Below, in pieces: positions 1-7,414 of a stretch of 22,705 nucleotides of DNA. The position numbers and the translations under genes are program-made. The stretch is from an uncultured Planctomycetaceae bacterium (GTDB taxonomy: Bacteria; Planctomycetota; Planctomycetia; Planctomycetales; Planctomycetaceae), in assembly GCA_903823545.1 (NCBI GenBank), contig CAIJTL010001327.1, positions 1-22,705 on the forward strand, read 5' to 3'. Numbering within the stretch: position 1 is the stretch's first letter; the number at the start of each line of letters is the position of its first letter. The notes below the pieces were generated by a model. It saw only the letters and a list, made by a program, of their open reading frames with translations, was not told the origin of the DNA and did no database searches.

Positions 1-8
1 ACGTAGCT

Positions 9-26
9 GTCACCGCTCCGCGTGAC
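9..26. repeat. Short palindrome at left edge
   Basis: GTCAC (9-13) and GTGAC (22-26) are perfect inverted arms around an 8-nt loop CGCTCCGC. The loop contains the CTCCGC string that also sits at the centre of the palindromes at 1218-1271, so it may be a degenerate member of the same kind of element. It lies at the window edge, so its full extent is unknown. It could also be chance. Confidence 0.25.
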
Positions 27-100
27 GAGCCGAATGCTTCAAAGTCACCATTCAATTTTTGTGATTCGGATGAGTGGATCAACCTGATCAATACGTTCTC

Positions 101-113
101 AAGCTGGCAGCTT
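101..113. repeat. Short palindrome beyond the peptidase stop
   Basis: AAGCTG-G-CAGCTT is a perfect 6-bp inverted repeat with a one-base centre, ending four bases from the stop codon of the minus-strand peptidase gene. No T-run follows on the minus strand, so it is not a standard intrinsic terminator. It may be a short dispersed repeat or an mRNA 3' end structure. Confidence 0.25.
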
Positions 114-117
114 GCGG

Positions 118-1164
118 CTACGGTTTTGCTGAGACGTGTTGTAGAGCGGCGAGCACATCGAGGCGGCGGTAGGTTTGTTTCGTTTGCTCATCGACGATCT
201 GAGTGCCGGTCTTTTGGAGGATGGCCATCATGGCTTCGGGGAGGTTCTTGCCGTCGGCTTGCCAGTCGTATTTGTTCTTTTCGATTGCTTCACGCAGCAA
301 CATGACAGCTCCACAGACTATGGCGTTCGAGGAACTTGTGGCGGCGGCGGGGACTAAGAGATCGACTTTGTCGTGGCGGTCTTGAGTGACCACATCCTTT
401 CCGGGACTCACGGCTCCAATCGCGAAACAGTTAGGTTGGCACGACGGCCAGGAGATGCCATTCGTGAAACCATGATTGCCCGTCGGTGCGCTGACCCAAA
501 TGCCGAGTTTGCGAAGTTCGGCCAGTTTGTCGTCGATCTCTGTCGCGACCGGCTTGTCGTGAGCCAGGTCATCAACCGGTGCCAGATTGACTGTCGTGAT
601 GTGGTACTTCGCGTGATGGTCGATGATCCATTGCAGACCCGCCGCGAGAGTTTTGCTGTCGGCCACTTTGCAATGACAGCATTCGAGACCTCGAATGACC
701 GCCACTTGATTGTTGTAGGCGACCCCCCACTTTCCTTGGTAATTGAGCGACGAGGGAACGCCGATCGTCGATCCGTGATAGCCGCGACCTTCGTGTTTGG
801 GATCATCGTCACCGTCAATGCTGTCATACGACACGAGCACCTTCGGTCGTCCATCCACTGGCGTCGACCATTCAGGCATCGACAGCTTGCAGCCGTCATC
901 GACCAAGGCCAGCGTCTGTCCGCGACCGAACGTCAATAAGCCTGCATATGCCTTCCAAGCGTTGGTCACTCTCGCGTGCCCGAACGAAACTGGTTCGACC
1001 GGCTCGCCCGCGATCAATCCGGCCGCGAACAACAATTGGAGTGCGATGAATACCAAGTGTGGCACGACGCTCCGCATTGCGAGTCGAGTGTTGGATCGCG
1101 CGCTGAATCGCGACGCGGAACGTTGAGCCACACTTGGTGGACTCGTTGGATATCCCTGAATCAT
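118..1164 (-). CDS. Exported subtilisin-like serine peptidase (S8 family)
   Basis: A 348-aa protein that should cleave peptide bonds with an Asp-His-Ser triad. Visible motifs: catalytic Asp89 in TLALVDDG, His130 in GYHGST, oxyanion Asn230 in APTGN, and Ser277 in ATSSSNAIVCG, which aligns with the usual GTSxAxP box but is degenerate there. The Asp-to-Ser distance (188) is almost that of subtilisin. A hydrophobic stretch at about residues 34-52 (HLVFIALQLLFAAGLIAG) looks like a signal peptide after a long basic N-terminus, so the product is probably exported. Several cysteines are present (92, 162, 163, 165, 242, 246). There is no obvious long prodomain or C-terminal domain. The start was chosen because AGGAG lies 6 nt upstream; an internal ATG at residue 30 would put the signal peptide at the N-terminus but has no ribosome site. 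Divergent from sodA. Family is solid; substrate unknown. Confidence 0.85.
   Translation of the reverse strand: MIQGYPTSPPSVAQRSASRFSARSNTRLAMRSVVPHLVFIALQLLFAAGLIAGEPVEPVSFGHARVTNAWKAYAGLLTFGRGQTLALVDDGCKLSMPEWSTPVDGRPKVLVSYDSIDGDDDPKHEGRGYHGSTIGVPSSLNYQGKWGVAYNNQVAVIRGLECCHCKVADSKTLAAGLQWIIDHHAKYHITTVNLAPVDDLAHDKPVATEIDDKLAELRKLGIWVSAPTGNHGFTNGISWPSCQPNCFAIGAVSPGKDVVTQDRHDKVDLLVPAAATSSSNAIVCGAVMLLREAIEKNKYDWQADGKNLPEAMMAILQKTGTQIVDEQTKQTYRRLDVLAALQHVSAKP
1052..1138. repeat. 12-bp perfect inverted repeat around the peptidase 5' end
   Basis: ACCAAGTGTGGC (1052-1063) and GCCACACTTGGT (1127-1138) are exact reverse complements separated by 63 nt. Both arms lie in the first 40 codons of the peptidase gene, and the alternative ATG at 1077 falls in the loop. 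The mRNA could fold here. Seen directly; function unknown. Confidence 0.45.
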
Positions 1165-1217
1165 GTTGGACTCCTGACATCGTTATTGCTGCGTTTGACG
1201 CTTCTGCCGCGAGATTT

Positions 1218-1271
1218 TGTGGTCGAGTTGCTCCGCAACTCGACGCCGAGTCGCGGAGCGACTCGGCCACA
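1218..1271. repeat. Nested 54-bp palindromic element (REP/REPIN-like)
   Basis: Two adjacent perfect hairpins: GTCGAGTTGC-TCC-GCAACTCGAC (arms 1222-1231 and 1235-1244) and GCCGAGTCGC-GGA-GCGACTCGGC (arms 1245-1254 and 1258-1267). Each has a 10-bp stem and 3-nt loop, and the loops are complementary. With the flanks TGTGG (1218-1222) and CCACA (1267-1271), the whole block is also a single long palindrome. Its only mismatches are transitions, which give G-T pairs when folded. It lies between divergent genes. The layout matches the idea of paired REP units (REPIN), but no REP-associated transposase is in the window and copy number cannot be judged here. Confidence 0.75.
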
Positions 1272-1318
1272 TTACGGACGTTAGTTCGGACGCTCCTGAA
1301 ATCCAAACACGGTATTGG

Positions 1319-1346
1319 TTGTGACGACATCGGCAACGCCTACAAT
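1319..1346 (+). promoter_or_regulatory. Possible promoter of the superoxide dismutase gene
   Basis: TTGTGA (1319-1324) and TACAAT (1341-1346) are separated by 16 nt and resemble a sigma70-type -35/-10 pair (4/6 and 5/6 matches). A transcript from here would have a leader of about 120 nt before the ATG at 1473. Planctomycete promoters are poorly defined, so this is a weak call. Confidence 0.22.
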
Positions 1347-1472
1347 GCCCGCCGTCGTGGTGGCGGCTGTCATGGCCGTCTCCGGGATTTGGTCGAGTGG
1401 TTTGCTCGACGTTTTCACAAGCCATCGTGTCACGCATGATTGCGTTCGCACGAATGTCACAGGAGTTTTGTC

Positions 1473-2090
<618 letters not shown>

Positions 2091-2137
2091 TCGTGTTGTC
2101 TGATTGCACGATTAGAAAACCGTGCTACGAAAAACTG

Positions 2138-2176
2138 AAGCCCGGGCTTCGTCAGGAAGACCGGGCTTTTTTCTTT
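2138..2176. terminator. Intrinsic terminator, probably bidirectional
   Basis: AAGCCCGG (2138-2145) pairs with CCGGGCTT (2161-2168), with an inner CTTC/GAAG pairing. On the plus strand it runs straight into TTTTTTCTTT, closing the superoxide dismutase gene. On the minus strand the same stem is followed after three bases by TTTTT (AAAAA at 2131-2135 on plus), so it can also end the tad operon that converges from the right, whose last stop lies 50 nt away. Confidence 0.85.
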
Positions 2177-2225
2177 GAGTTGAGCTTACGGAGCATGTCG
2201 GTTACGTAAACGTGGCGTTACCAAA

Positions 2226-3593
2226 TTAAGGATTCGCACCACCGCCGCCGACAGTGCCACCGGTTCCTGCTCGACCGGAGCGAATCTGTTGCTGATTGAG
2301 AACGCGGAGTGCTTGGCGTCCGTCGTTCAAACCTTGTAGTCCGCCAGCATCGGTGAACTTGGCCATTTCGATGATGGCAGGCCCCATCAGGAACATGAAG
2401 ACGGCGGGCATCAAACAGAACACGGTCGGGAACAGCAGCGAGAACGAAGCCTGATTCGCTCGTTCGTCTGCTCGTTGCCGCAAGCTTTCACGCATCGTGT
2501 CCGAGTAATCGGTGAGCGCTTCTGACACGCTCGTTCCCATCCGTTCGGTCTGCGTGATGAGCGATACGAATGAGTCCACTTGCGGAATGTCGATCCGCTG
2601 GGCGAAATTCGTCAGCGCCTCGTTCAACGTGCCAACTTTGGTTTGATCAACGACGATTGAGAGTTCTTGAGCCAGCGCGGGATAAACGGGTTTCAAGTCG
2701 CGAGCGACTCGAGCGATCGAATCGGGGACGGTCAGACCTTGGCTCACGCACATATTGAGCATATCCATCATGTCGGGGATCGCGAGTTCGATTTCGGTGC
2801 GACGTGTCTTCGCGCGGCTCCGAACGATCAGCGCGGGAATAGCCCAGCCGAGCGCCGCGAGCACGAGCGTTCCCAGCAACAGTGGTCGTTCGATGACTCG
2901 CGGCAAGACGGCGACTAACAACCCACCGCCGAACAACGCACCGATCATCAGGGCGAATCGAGTGGCGGCCAAATTCTCCAAAGCGTGCGGAGCGTAATCA
3001 CCCGCTTGTTTCAACTCGCGAGCCAATGTCCGTTTTGAGTCTTCCGTCTCAGGTAAGAAAGAGGCGAGCACTGGAGTGGATGAGCCGAAGATGTAATCGC
3101 TCTTATCAACGGACGGGAAATCTTGTGGCTCGAGTCGCGGGATTGCGGCGCTGCCGCGCCAGCCCGATTGAGTTGAGGCCGAGAACAACGTTCGGTCTTG
3201 CCAGGTCGTCGTTCCATGTTCTTGTGACTGATACGACCGAACGCGGCCAGCAGGTTCGTTTTCGGTTGTCGCTTGTGAAGAGTTCGCGTGAGTCATGGCC
3301 ATTGCACTCGACGCCGTTGACGGCATCATGGATGCTGCCGCTTGTGGTTTGACGATCGAAAGATGTGGCGGATCGACAGCCACATTGGCTGCATTCTGCA
3401 AACGTTCGGCGTGTCGTTGCTCGGCCTCTTTGAGTTCCATCTGCAAACGATCGAGTCGTGCGACCTCTTCATGCGGTCGCTGCGACAGCAGTTTTTCTCG
3501 ACGTCGGCGTCGGAAATATTGAGTCAACGCCAAAGCGATGATCACGCCACACAGGCTGTAAAACGCGATCAAGAATCCGGTGGTTGTGATCAT
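2226..3593 (-). CDS. tadC: Tad pilus inner-membrane platform protein TadC (GspF/T2SSF domain)
   Basis: Last gene of the tad operon. With TadB it should form the inner-membrane platform that couples the TadA ATPase to pilin assembly. From the ATG at 3593 it has 455 aa: a membrane helix at about 5-24, a basic RRRRRE stop-transfer, a helical charged stretch 38-68, a Ser/Ala/Thr/Gln-rich linker to about 185, then a GspF-type domain with helices near 212-231, 237-257 and 384-408 and the conserved stretch IPDMMDMLNMCVSQGLTVPD. The tail is Gly-rich. TadC proteins are usually near 300 aa, so the first 185 residues are an N-terminal addition. The frame also allows a TTG start at 3614; neither start has a clear ribosome site, so ATG is preferred. 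It lies 63 nt after tadB from the ATG (42 nt from the TTG). Confidence 0.88.
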   Translation of the reverse strand: MITTTGFLIAFYSLCGVIIALALTQYFRRRRREKLLSQRPHEEVARLDRLQMELKEAEQRHAERLQNAANVAVDPPHLSIVKPQAAASMMPSTASSAMAMTHANSSQATTENEPAGRVRSYQSQEHGTTTWQDRTLFSASTQSGWRGSAAIPRLEPQDFPSVDKSDYIFGSSTPVLASFLPETEDSKRTLARELKQAGDYAPHALENLAATRFALMIGALFGGGLLVAVLPRVIERPLLLGTLVLAALGWAIPALIVRSRAKTRRTEIELAIPDMMDMLNMCVSQGLTVPDSIARVARDLKPVYPALAQELSIVVDQTKVGTLNEALTNFAQRIDIPQVDSFVSLITQTERMGTSVSEALTDYSDTMRESLRQRADERANQASFSLLFPTVFCLMPAVFMFLMGPAIIEMAKFTDAGGLQGLNDGRQALRVLNQQQIRSGRAGTGGTVGGGGANP

Positions 3594-3656
3594 GATTGAA
3601 ACCGTCGCCAACAATCGCTGGTTGAAATGGAAGACCTACCTGAAGTTTCTCGTTCG

Positions 3657-4520
3657 TTAAGTTCGTTGGCTGCCACGCAGAATCGACAACACAATGACGG
3701 AGCCGATGAGGTCGAGGATCACGGCGGCGATCGTCATGAACTTGCCCCAGTAGGTGCTCATCAACTGGCTCAGGTAAGTCGGCTCTCGCAAAGTGAAGAA
3801 CATGATGATCAGCGGTGGTAAAGCAATCATCAAAATTGCCGTCCAACGACTGCCGATCGTGATGGCTCGCAAACGTCCCAAGAACAACAGGCGGTCGCGA
3901 ATTGTTTGAGCCAAGCGTTCGAGAACCATGACGAGGTCGCCACCGGTTTCTTGATGCACGGCCAATGTCGTCACGAGGATGTTCAACGCGACGATTCCTG
4001 TTCGCTCAGGCAAATCTCGGAGTGACGACGCAACGTCTTCCCCCATTTGCATACGACGTGCGCAAACTCGCAACTCCGATCCCAACGGCTCCGGCGTATC
4101 GTCGGCCACCATGGCACAACACTGGTCGATGCTTCGTCCTGTCGTTGCCGAGCGAGCCAGTTCTTCGATCATGCCTGGCAACTGTTGTGTCATCAGACGT
4201 TGGCGTCTCATTCGCGCGAACATTACGAAAAGCAACGGCAGAATCGACCCCATGACGAGTCCGATTGTGGCCGACAGCAGATTCTCTTGAAACACGAGAA
4301 TCAGGCCGCCGAACACAATGCCCGAAAGCAGGCATAACATGATCACCGTTGTTGGTGTGACATCGAGTCCCGACTGAAGCATGAGCCGATCGAACGACGA
4401 GTTAATCTGATTACTAACATTGTCATCATCAGTCCCAGCAAAACGTTCTTGCTCGCGCAGGATTCCCGCGAAGTTCGGTTGCGGCTCGATTGGTCGGTAG
4501 ATTGGAAGGTCAACGGCCAT
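3657..4520 (-). CDS. tadB: Tad pilus inner-membrane platform protein TadB (GspF/T2SSF domain)
   Basis: A 287-aa polytopic membrane protein, partner of TadC in the pilus assembly platform. A soluble N-terminal part of about 55 residues is followed by helices near 57-77 and 82-102. A cytoplasmic GspF domain comes next (about 115-225, with LPGMIEELARSATTGRSIDQ and a VHQETGGDLVMVLERLA segment typical of TadB). Two more helices lie at about 226-243 and 261-282. The four-helix layout and length are normal for TadB. The gene is 63 nt downstream of tadA and 42-63 nt upstream of tadC. Its ribosome site AGGG lies inside a small hairpin directly before the ATG. Confidence 0.92.
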   Translation of the reverse strand: MAVDLPIYRPIEPQPNFAGILREQERFAGTDDDNVSNQINSSFDRLMLQSGLDVTPTTVIMLCLLSGIVFGGLILVFQENLLSATIGLVMGSILPLLFVMFARMRRQRLMTQQLPGMIEELARSATTGRSIDQCCAMVADDTPEPLGSELRVCARRMQMGEDVASSLRDLPERTGIVALNILVTTLAVHQETGGDLVMVLERLAQTIRDRLLFLGRLRAITIGSRWTAILMIALPPLIIMFFTLREPTYLSQLMSTYWGKFMTIAAVILDLIGSVIVLSILRGSQRT

Positions 4521-4533
4521 AAGGGCGACCCTT
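4521..4533 (-). promoter_or_regulatory. Hairpin over the tadB ribosome-binding site
   Basis: On the minus strand AAGGG-TCG-CCCTT sits immediately before the tadB ATG. The only Shine-Dalgarno-like bases (AGGG, 8 nt from the start) are the left arm of this perfect 5-bp stem, so folding would hide them. This may lower or regulate tadB translation. The stem is short and could be chance. Confidence 0.35.
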
Positions 4534-4583
4534 GGTTACTTTAGATTTCATCTCAAAACTTCGATTACTCATACCTGTCGCGT

Positions 4584-5915
4584 TTACACGCTCGGTCGAT
4601 AATTCGCACCGGACGAAAGTTCGCGAGCCGAGAACAAGCCTTTCGGCGGTTCATATCCCACGGCACTCAATCGCTTGAAGCAAAGTGGTTCGTGTCCCGT
4701 CGAATAGAACGATCCGCGAGATCGGCCGTCCGGGCCGATCCCTGTCATGCGGTAAACGAAGATGTCTTCGATCTGGTAGACGCCATCGCGGCAGCCGACC
4801 AGTTCCGAGATACGAGTTACTTTGCGTTCGCCGGTGCTGAGCCGCGACATGTGAACCATCAAGTGGATCGCCGAAGCGATGTATTGGCGAGCGACCATCG
4901 TTGGCAGGTCAACACCAGCCAGTGCGACCATCATTTCCATGCGGTCGAGTGCGTCACGAGTGTCGTTCGCGTGCAGAGTACTCATTGAACCTTCGTGGCC
5001 CGTGTTCATGGCTTGCAGCATTTCGAGCACTTCGCCGCCACGAGCTTCGCCGACGATGATGCGATCGGGACGCATTCGCAAGCAGTTCTTGAGCAACTCT
5101 CGCTGCGAAATTTCCCCCTTGCCTTCGACGTTGGCAGGCCGCATTTCCAGCGACACGACGTCGGGCTGTTGAAGCTGAAGTTCGGCCGTTTGTTCGATCG
5201 TGATGACTCGCTCGTTAGGCGAGATGAAACGGCTGACGTTGTTGAGCATCGTCGTTTTGCCAGCGCCGGTACCACCGCTGATCAAGACATTCAATCGGCC
5301 TCGAATCGAGAGGATCAGAAAGTCGGCCATTTCCGGGGCAAGCGAACCGAGTCGCACCATGTCCTCGAACATCAACGCTCTCGACATGAATTTACGAATC
5401 GAGATCGTCGGTCCTTTGAGTGCGAGCGGCGGAATCACCGCATTCAGACGCGAGCCGTCCGGTAATTTCGCATCGACCATCGGTGACACTTCGTCAATAC
5501 GCCGGCCGGCTCGACCGACCAAACGGTGAATCAAACGGAGCAGATGTTGGTCGTCAGCAAACTTGATGTCAGTCGCTTCGAGCAAGCCGCGGCGTTCAAC
5601 GAAGACTCGATCGGCACCGTTCACGAGCACGTCGCTCACGTCAGGATCATTCATCAAGGGTTCGAGTGGCCCGAAGCCGTAAATCTCGTCCATGATCTCG
5701 CGGACCATGACATCACGATGTTCTGGCGGAAGTGCGACCGCCTCCATCGTGCAAAGATGTGTGGCCAACGACCGCAACTGATTCCGCAGTTCATTTTCGT
5801 TTAGCGACCCCGCTTTCGACATGTCGATCGCATCGATCATGCGGCGATGCAAGTGGGTCTTCAGCCGTTGAAACGCTTGTCTCGGGTCACCAGGCTTTTT
5901 GATCGTTGCTTCCAT
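4584..5915 (-). CDS. tadA: Tad pilus secretion ATPase TadA/CpaF
   Basis: A 443-aa cytoplasmic hexameric ATPase of the VirB11/PulE superfamily that powers Flp pilus assembly. Visible in order: the CpaF N-terminal region with DEIYGFGPLEPLMNDPDVSD (76-95), the substrate-binding segment RLNAVIPPLALKGPTISIRKF (156-176), Walker A GGTGAGKT (214-221), the Asp-box-like region ERVITIEQTAELQL (235-248), the Walker B-like RIIVGEARGGE with Glu290, and the His box GHEGSMSTLHAND (307-318). All key residues are intact and the length is normal. The start is secured by GAGGAG 7 nt upstream of the ATG. It lies 68 nt after the tadG-like gene and 63 nt before tadB. Confidence 0.97.
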   Translation of the reverse strand: MEATIKKPGDPRQAFQRLKTHLHRRMIDAIDMSKAGSLNENELRNQLRSLATHLCTMEAVALPPEHRDVMVREIMDEIYGFGPLEPLMNDPDVSDVLVNGADRVFVERRGLLEATDIKFADDQHLLRLIHRLVGRAGRRIDEVSPMVDAKLPDGSRLNAVIPPLALKGPTISIRKFMSRALMFEDMVRLGSLAPEMADFLILSIRGRLNVLISGGTGAGKTTMLNNVSRFISPNERVITIEQTAELQLQQPDVVSLEMRPANVEGKGEISQRELLKNCLRMRPDRIIVGEARGGEVLEMLQAMNTGHEGSMSTLHANDTRDALDRMEMMVALAGVDLPTMVARQYIASAIHLMVHMSRLSTGERKVTRISELVGCRDGVYQIEDIFVYRMTGIGPDGRSRGSFYSTGHEPLCFKRLSAVGYEPPKGLFSARELSSGANYRPSV

Positions 5916-5978
5916 GATTTCGCTCCTCGTTTCAACGGGCTTCGCTGTTGAGCCAGTCGAAACGATTTTTTAAGGCGA

Positions 5979-5999
5979 GCGGCTCAGTTCGTGAGCCGC
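5979..5999 (-). other. GC-rich hairpin spanning the tadG-like stop codon
   Basis: Perfect 8-bp stem GCGGCTCA / TGAGCCGC with a 5-nt loop. On the minus strand it covers the last codons and the stop of the tadG-like gene, 64 nt before tadA starts. No T-run follows (the downstream minus strand has an A-run), so it is not a classical terminator. It could be a processing, stability or partial-attenuation element between the front and back halves of the operon. Confidence 0.5.
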
Positions 6000-7327
6000 A
6001 ATTTGTAGAGATATCGATTTCCAGTGACGCTGTGAGATTCATTGGTCAATGAGTGGCTCGTAAGACCTGTTGCCCCAGAGACCTCAGAACTGACAACAGC
6101 CGACCGGCTGGTCATGACTGTCGGTTGTAAGACAAACTCCACGATATCTTCTGAGATCTCCGTCGCGGACATCACTCGACCAGCGACAAATCCTATGCAG
6201 TTCAGTTGTGCGACTTCCGAGTTTGAACCGACGTCGGCTCGATCGTAAAGCAAACAAATCCGTGGTTGTCCGATGACCTGCCGTAATGATTCACCAACAG
6301 TTCCGGCATCAACACCGCGTAGGCCAGTCAACGCCAGCGTCCCGTTATTCAACAACAATTCGCCATCAAACGGCTCAAGGTCGCGAGCAGACCATCCTTC
6401 ATTAATTTGATAATGCAATTCGTTGTTAGTGAGGTCGGTTCGTAGTCCGACCAAGAATGCATTTCCGTCGGGCGTCTTACTTCTGGGGGAGACCGTACGC
6501 AAAATAATTTCAGGAATACCATCCGCCTCTTCGCTCACCGTCCCGTCGATCGAATCAAACGCGAAACGATCATTACCTCGTCTCTGCTCGATATCACGCT
6601 TCCAATTCGGCATTGGCAACGGATCGGTGGTCTTTGGCTCTTCAAGGGTTGTGGCCGAGTTCGATTGATCGAAAGTGTTTGGTTTTCTTGGCTTTTGCTT
6701 GGCGGGAACTCCATGAGTAACAGCATCTGCCAAAATAGCGATGGGAAGAGTGGGGACAGCAAGGTAATCCACAGAGCGAATACCAATGATGTGGTTATCC
6801 AGTGTCGCTTCGGCGATCGCGACAACGTCTGCTGTATTAGGGCCAACCAAAGTGCGAAATGGCAAATCGACTGGCCATTGACGGTCGTTAGTTCGTCGAG
6901 CGCTCACGACAACGGTGGTCGGATTGTCGTCCGTCTCGATGAAGAGGCTCTCGCCCGTTGATTCGTCGAACGTCAATTGTCCCACGCGCACATCGCCATC
7001 GTCATCGGTGTTGAGCAATAGTGGCTCGCCGATTGCGAAGTTTTCAGCAGCGATGCGTGCTGCGGCTAGGCGTGCTTTCACAACTCGGGACTGTTGATTG
7101 TGTGACGTTCGCAACAGGTCATCGTTCGCAAGCTCTCGGCCTGCGGCTAAGGCCGCAGCTTCGGCAGCAGTTCTCAGTTCGGTGTGAGCGGTATCCAGCC
7201 ACAGGCGATCAACAACAAGTGCTGCGCCTCCTAAAATGGCGACGAGCGCCACTGCGATAGCTGGCATCATGCTGCCAGTTCTCGCCGACGCTCGTTGCTT
7301 CGAGTTGAACCGGGGAAGGTGTCGCAT
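5984..7327 (-). CDS. TadG-like protein with N-terminal Flp-assembly (TadE/G-like) segment
   Basis: A 447-aa protein with a short basic N-terminus and one membrane helix at about 20-40. The segment MMPAIAVALVAILGGAALVVDRLW is followed by TAHTELRTAAEAAALAAGREL, the pattern of the putative Tad-like Flp pilus-assembly N-terminal domain found at the front of TadG. The remaining 380 residues should lie outside the cytoplasm and contain a beta-rich region, a Pro/Lys/Thr-rich linker near 205-240 and no von Willebrand A MIDAS motif (DxSxS) that I can find. It lies between cpaB and tadA, 87 nt and 68 nt away. The start has no clear ribosome site but gives a normal N-terminus. A pilus-associated role follows from the domain and position; exact function is unknown. 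Confidence 0.75.
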   Translation of the reverse strand: MRHLPRFNSKQRASARTGSMMPAIAVALVAILGGAALVVDRLWLDTAHTELRTAAEAAALAAGRELANDDLLRTSHNQQSRVVKARLAAARIAAENFAIGEPLLLNTDDDGDVRVGQLTFDESTGESLFIETDDNPTTVVVSARRTNDRQWPVDLPFRTLVGPNTADVVAIAEATLDNHIIGIRSVDYLAVPTLPIAILADAVTHGVPAKQKPRKPNTFDQSNSATTLEEPKTTDPLPMPNWKRDIEQRRGNDRFAFDSIDGTVSEEADGIPEIILRTVSPRSKTPDGNAFLVGLRTDLTNNELHYQINEGWSARDLEPFDGELLLNNGTLALTGLRGVDAGTVGESLRQVIGQPRICLLYDRADVGSNSEVAQLNCIGFVAGRVMSATEISEDIVEFVLQPTVMTSRSAVVSSEVSGATGLTSHSLTNESHSVTGNRYLYKLRLTN

Positions 7328-7414
7328 CGGAGGCTGTCACGAGGTTTGTTCAGGGGAGAGGGTTTGTAAAAAACTCAGGTTCAATCCATCAGTGGCAACT
7401 CACGAACCGTTGTC

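Noticed and set aside
373..939. 188-aa plus-strand ORF and a 163-aa minus-strand ORF (408-899) over the peptidase
   Set aside because: Both lie wholly inside the S8 peptidase gene, which has a full triad and ribosome site; their translations show no domain and read as shadow frames.
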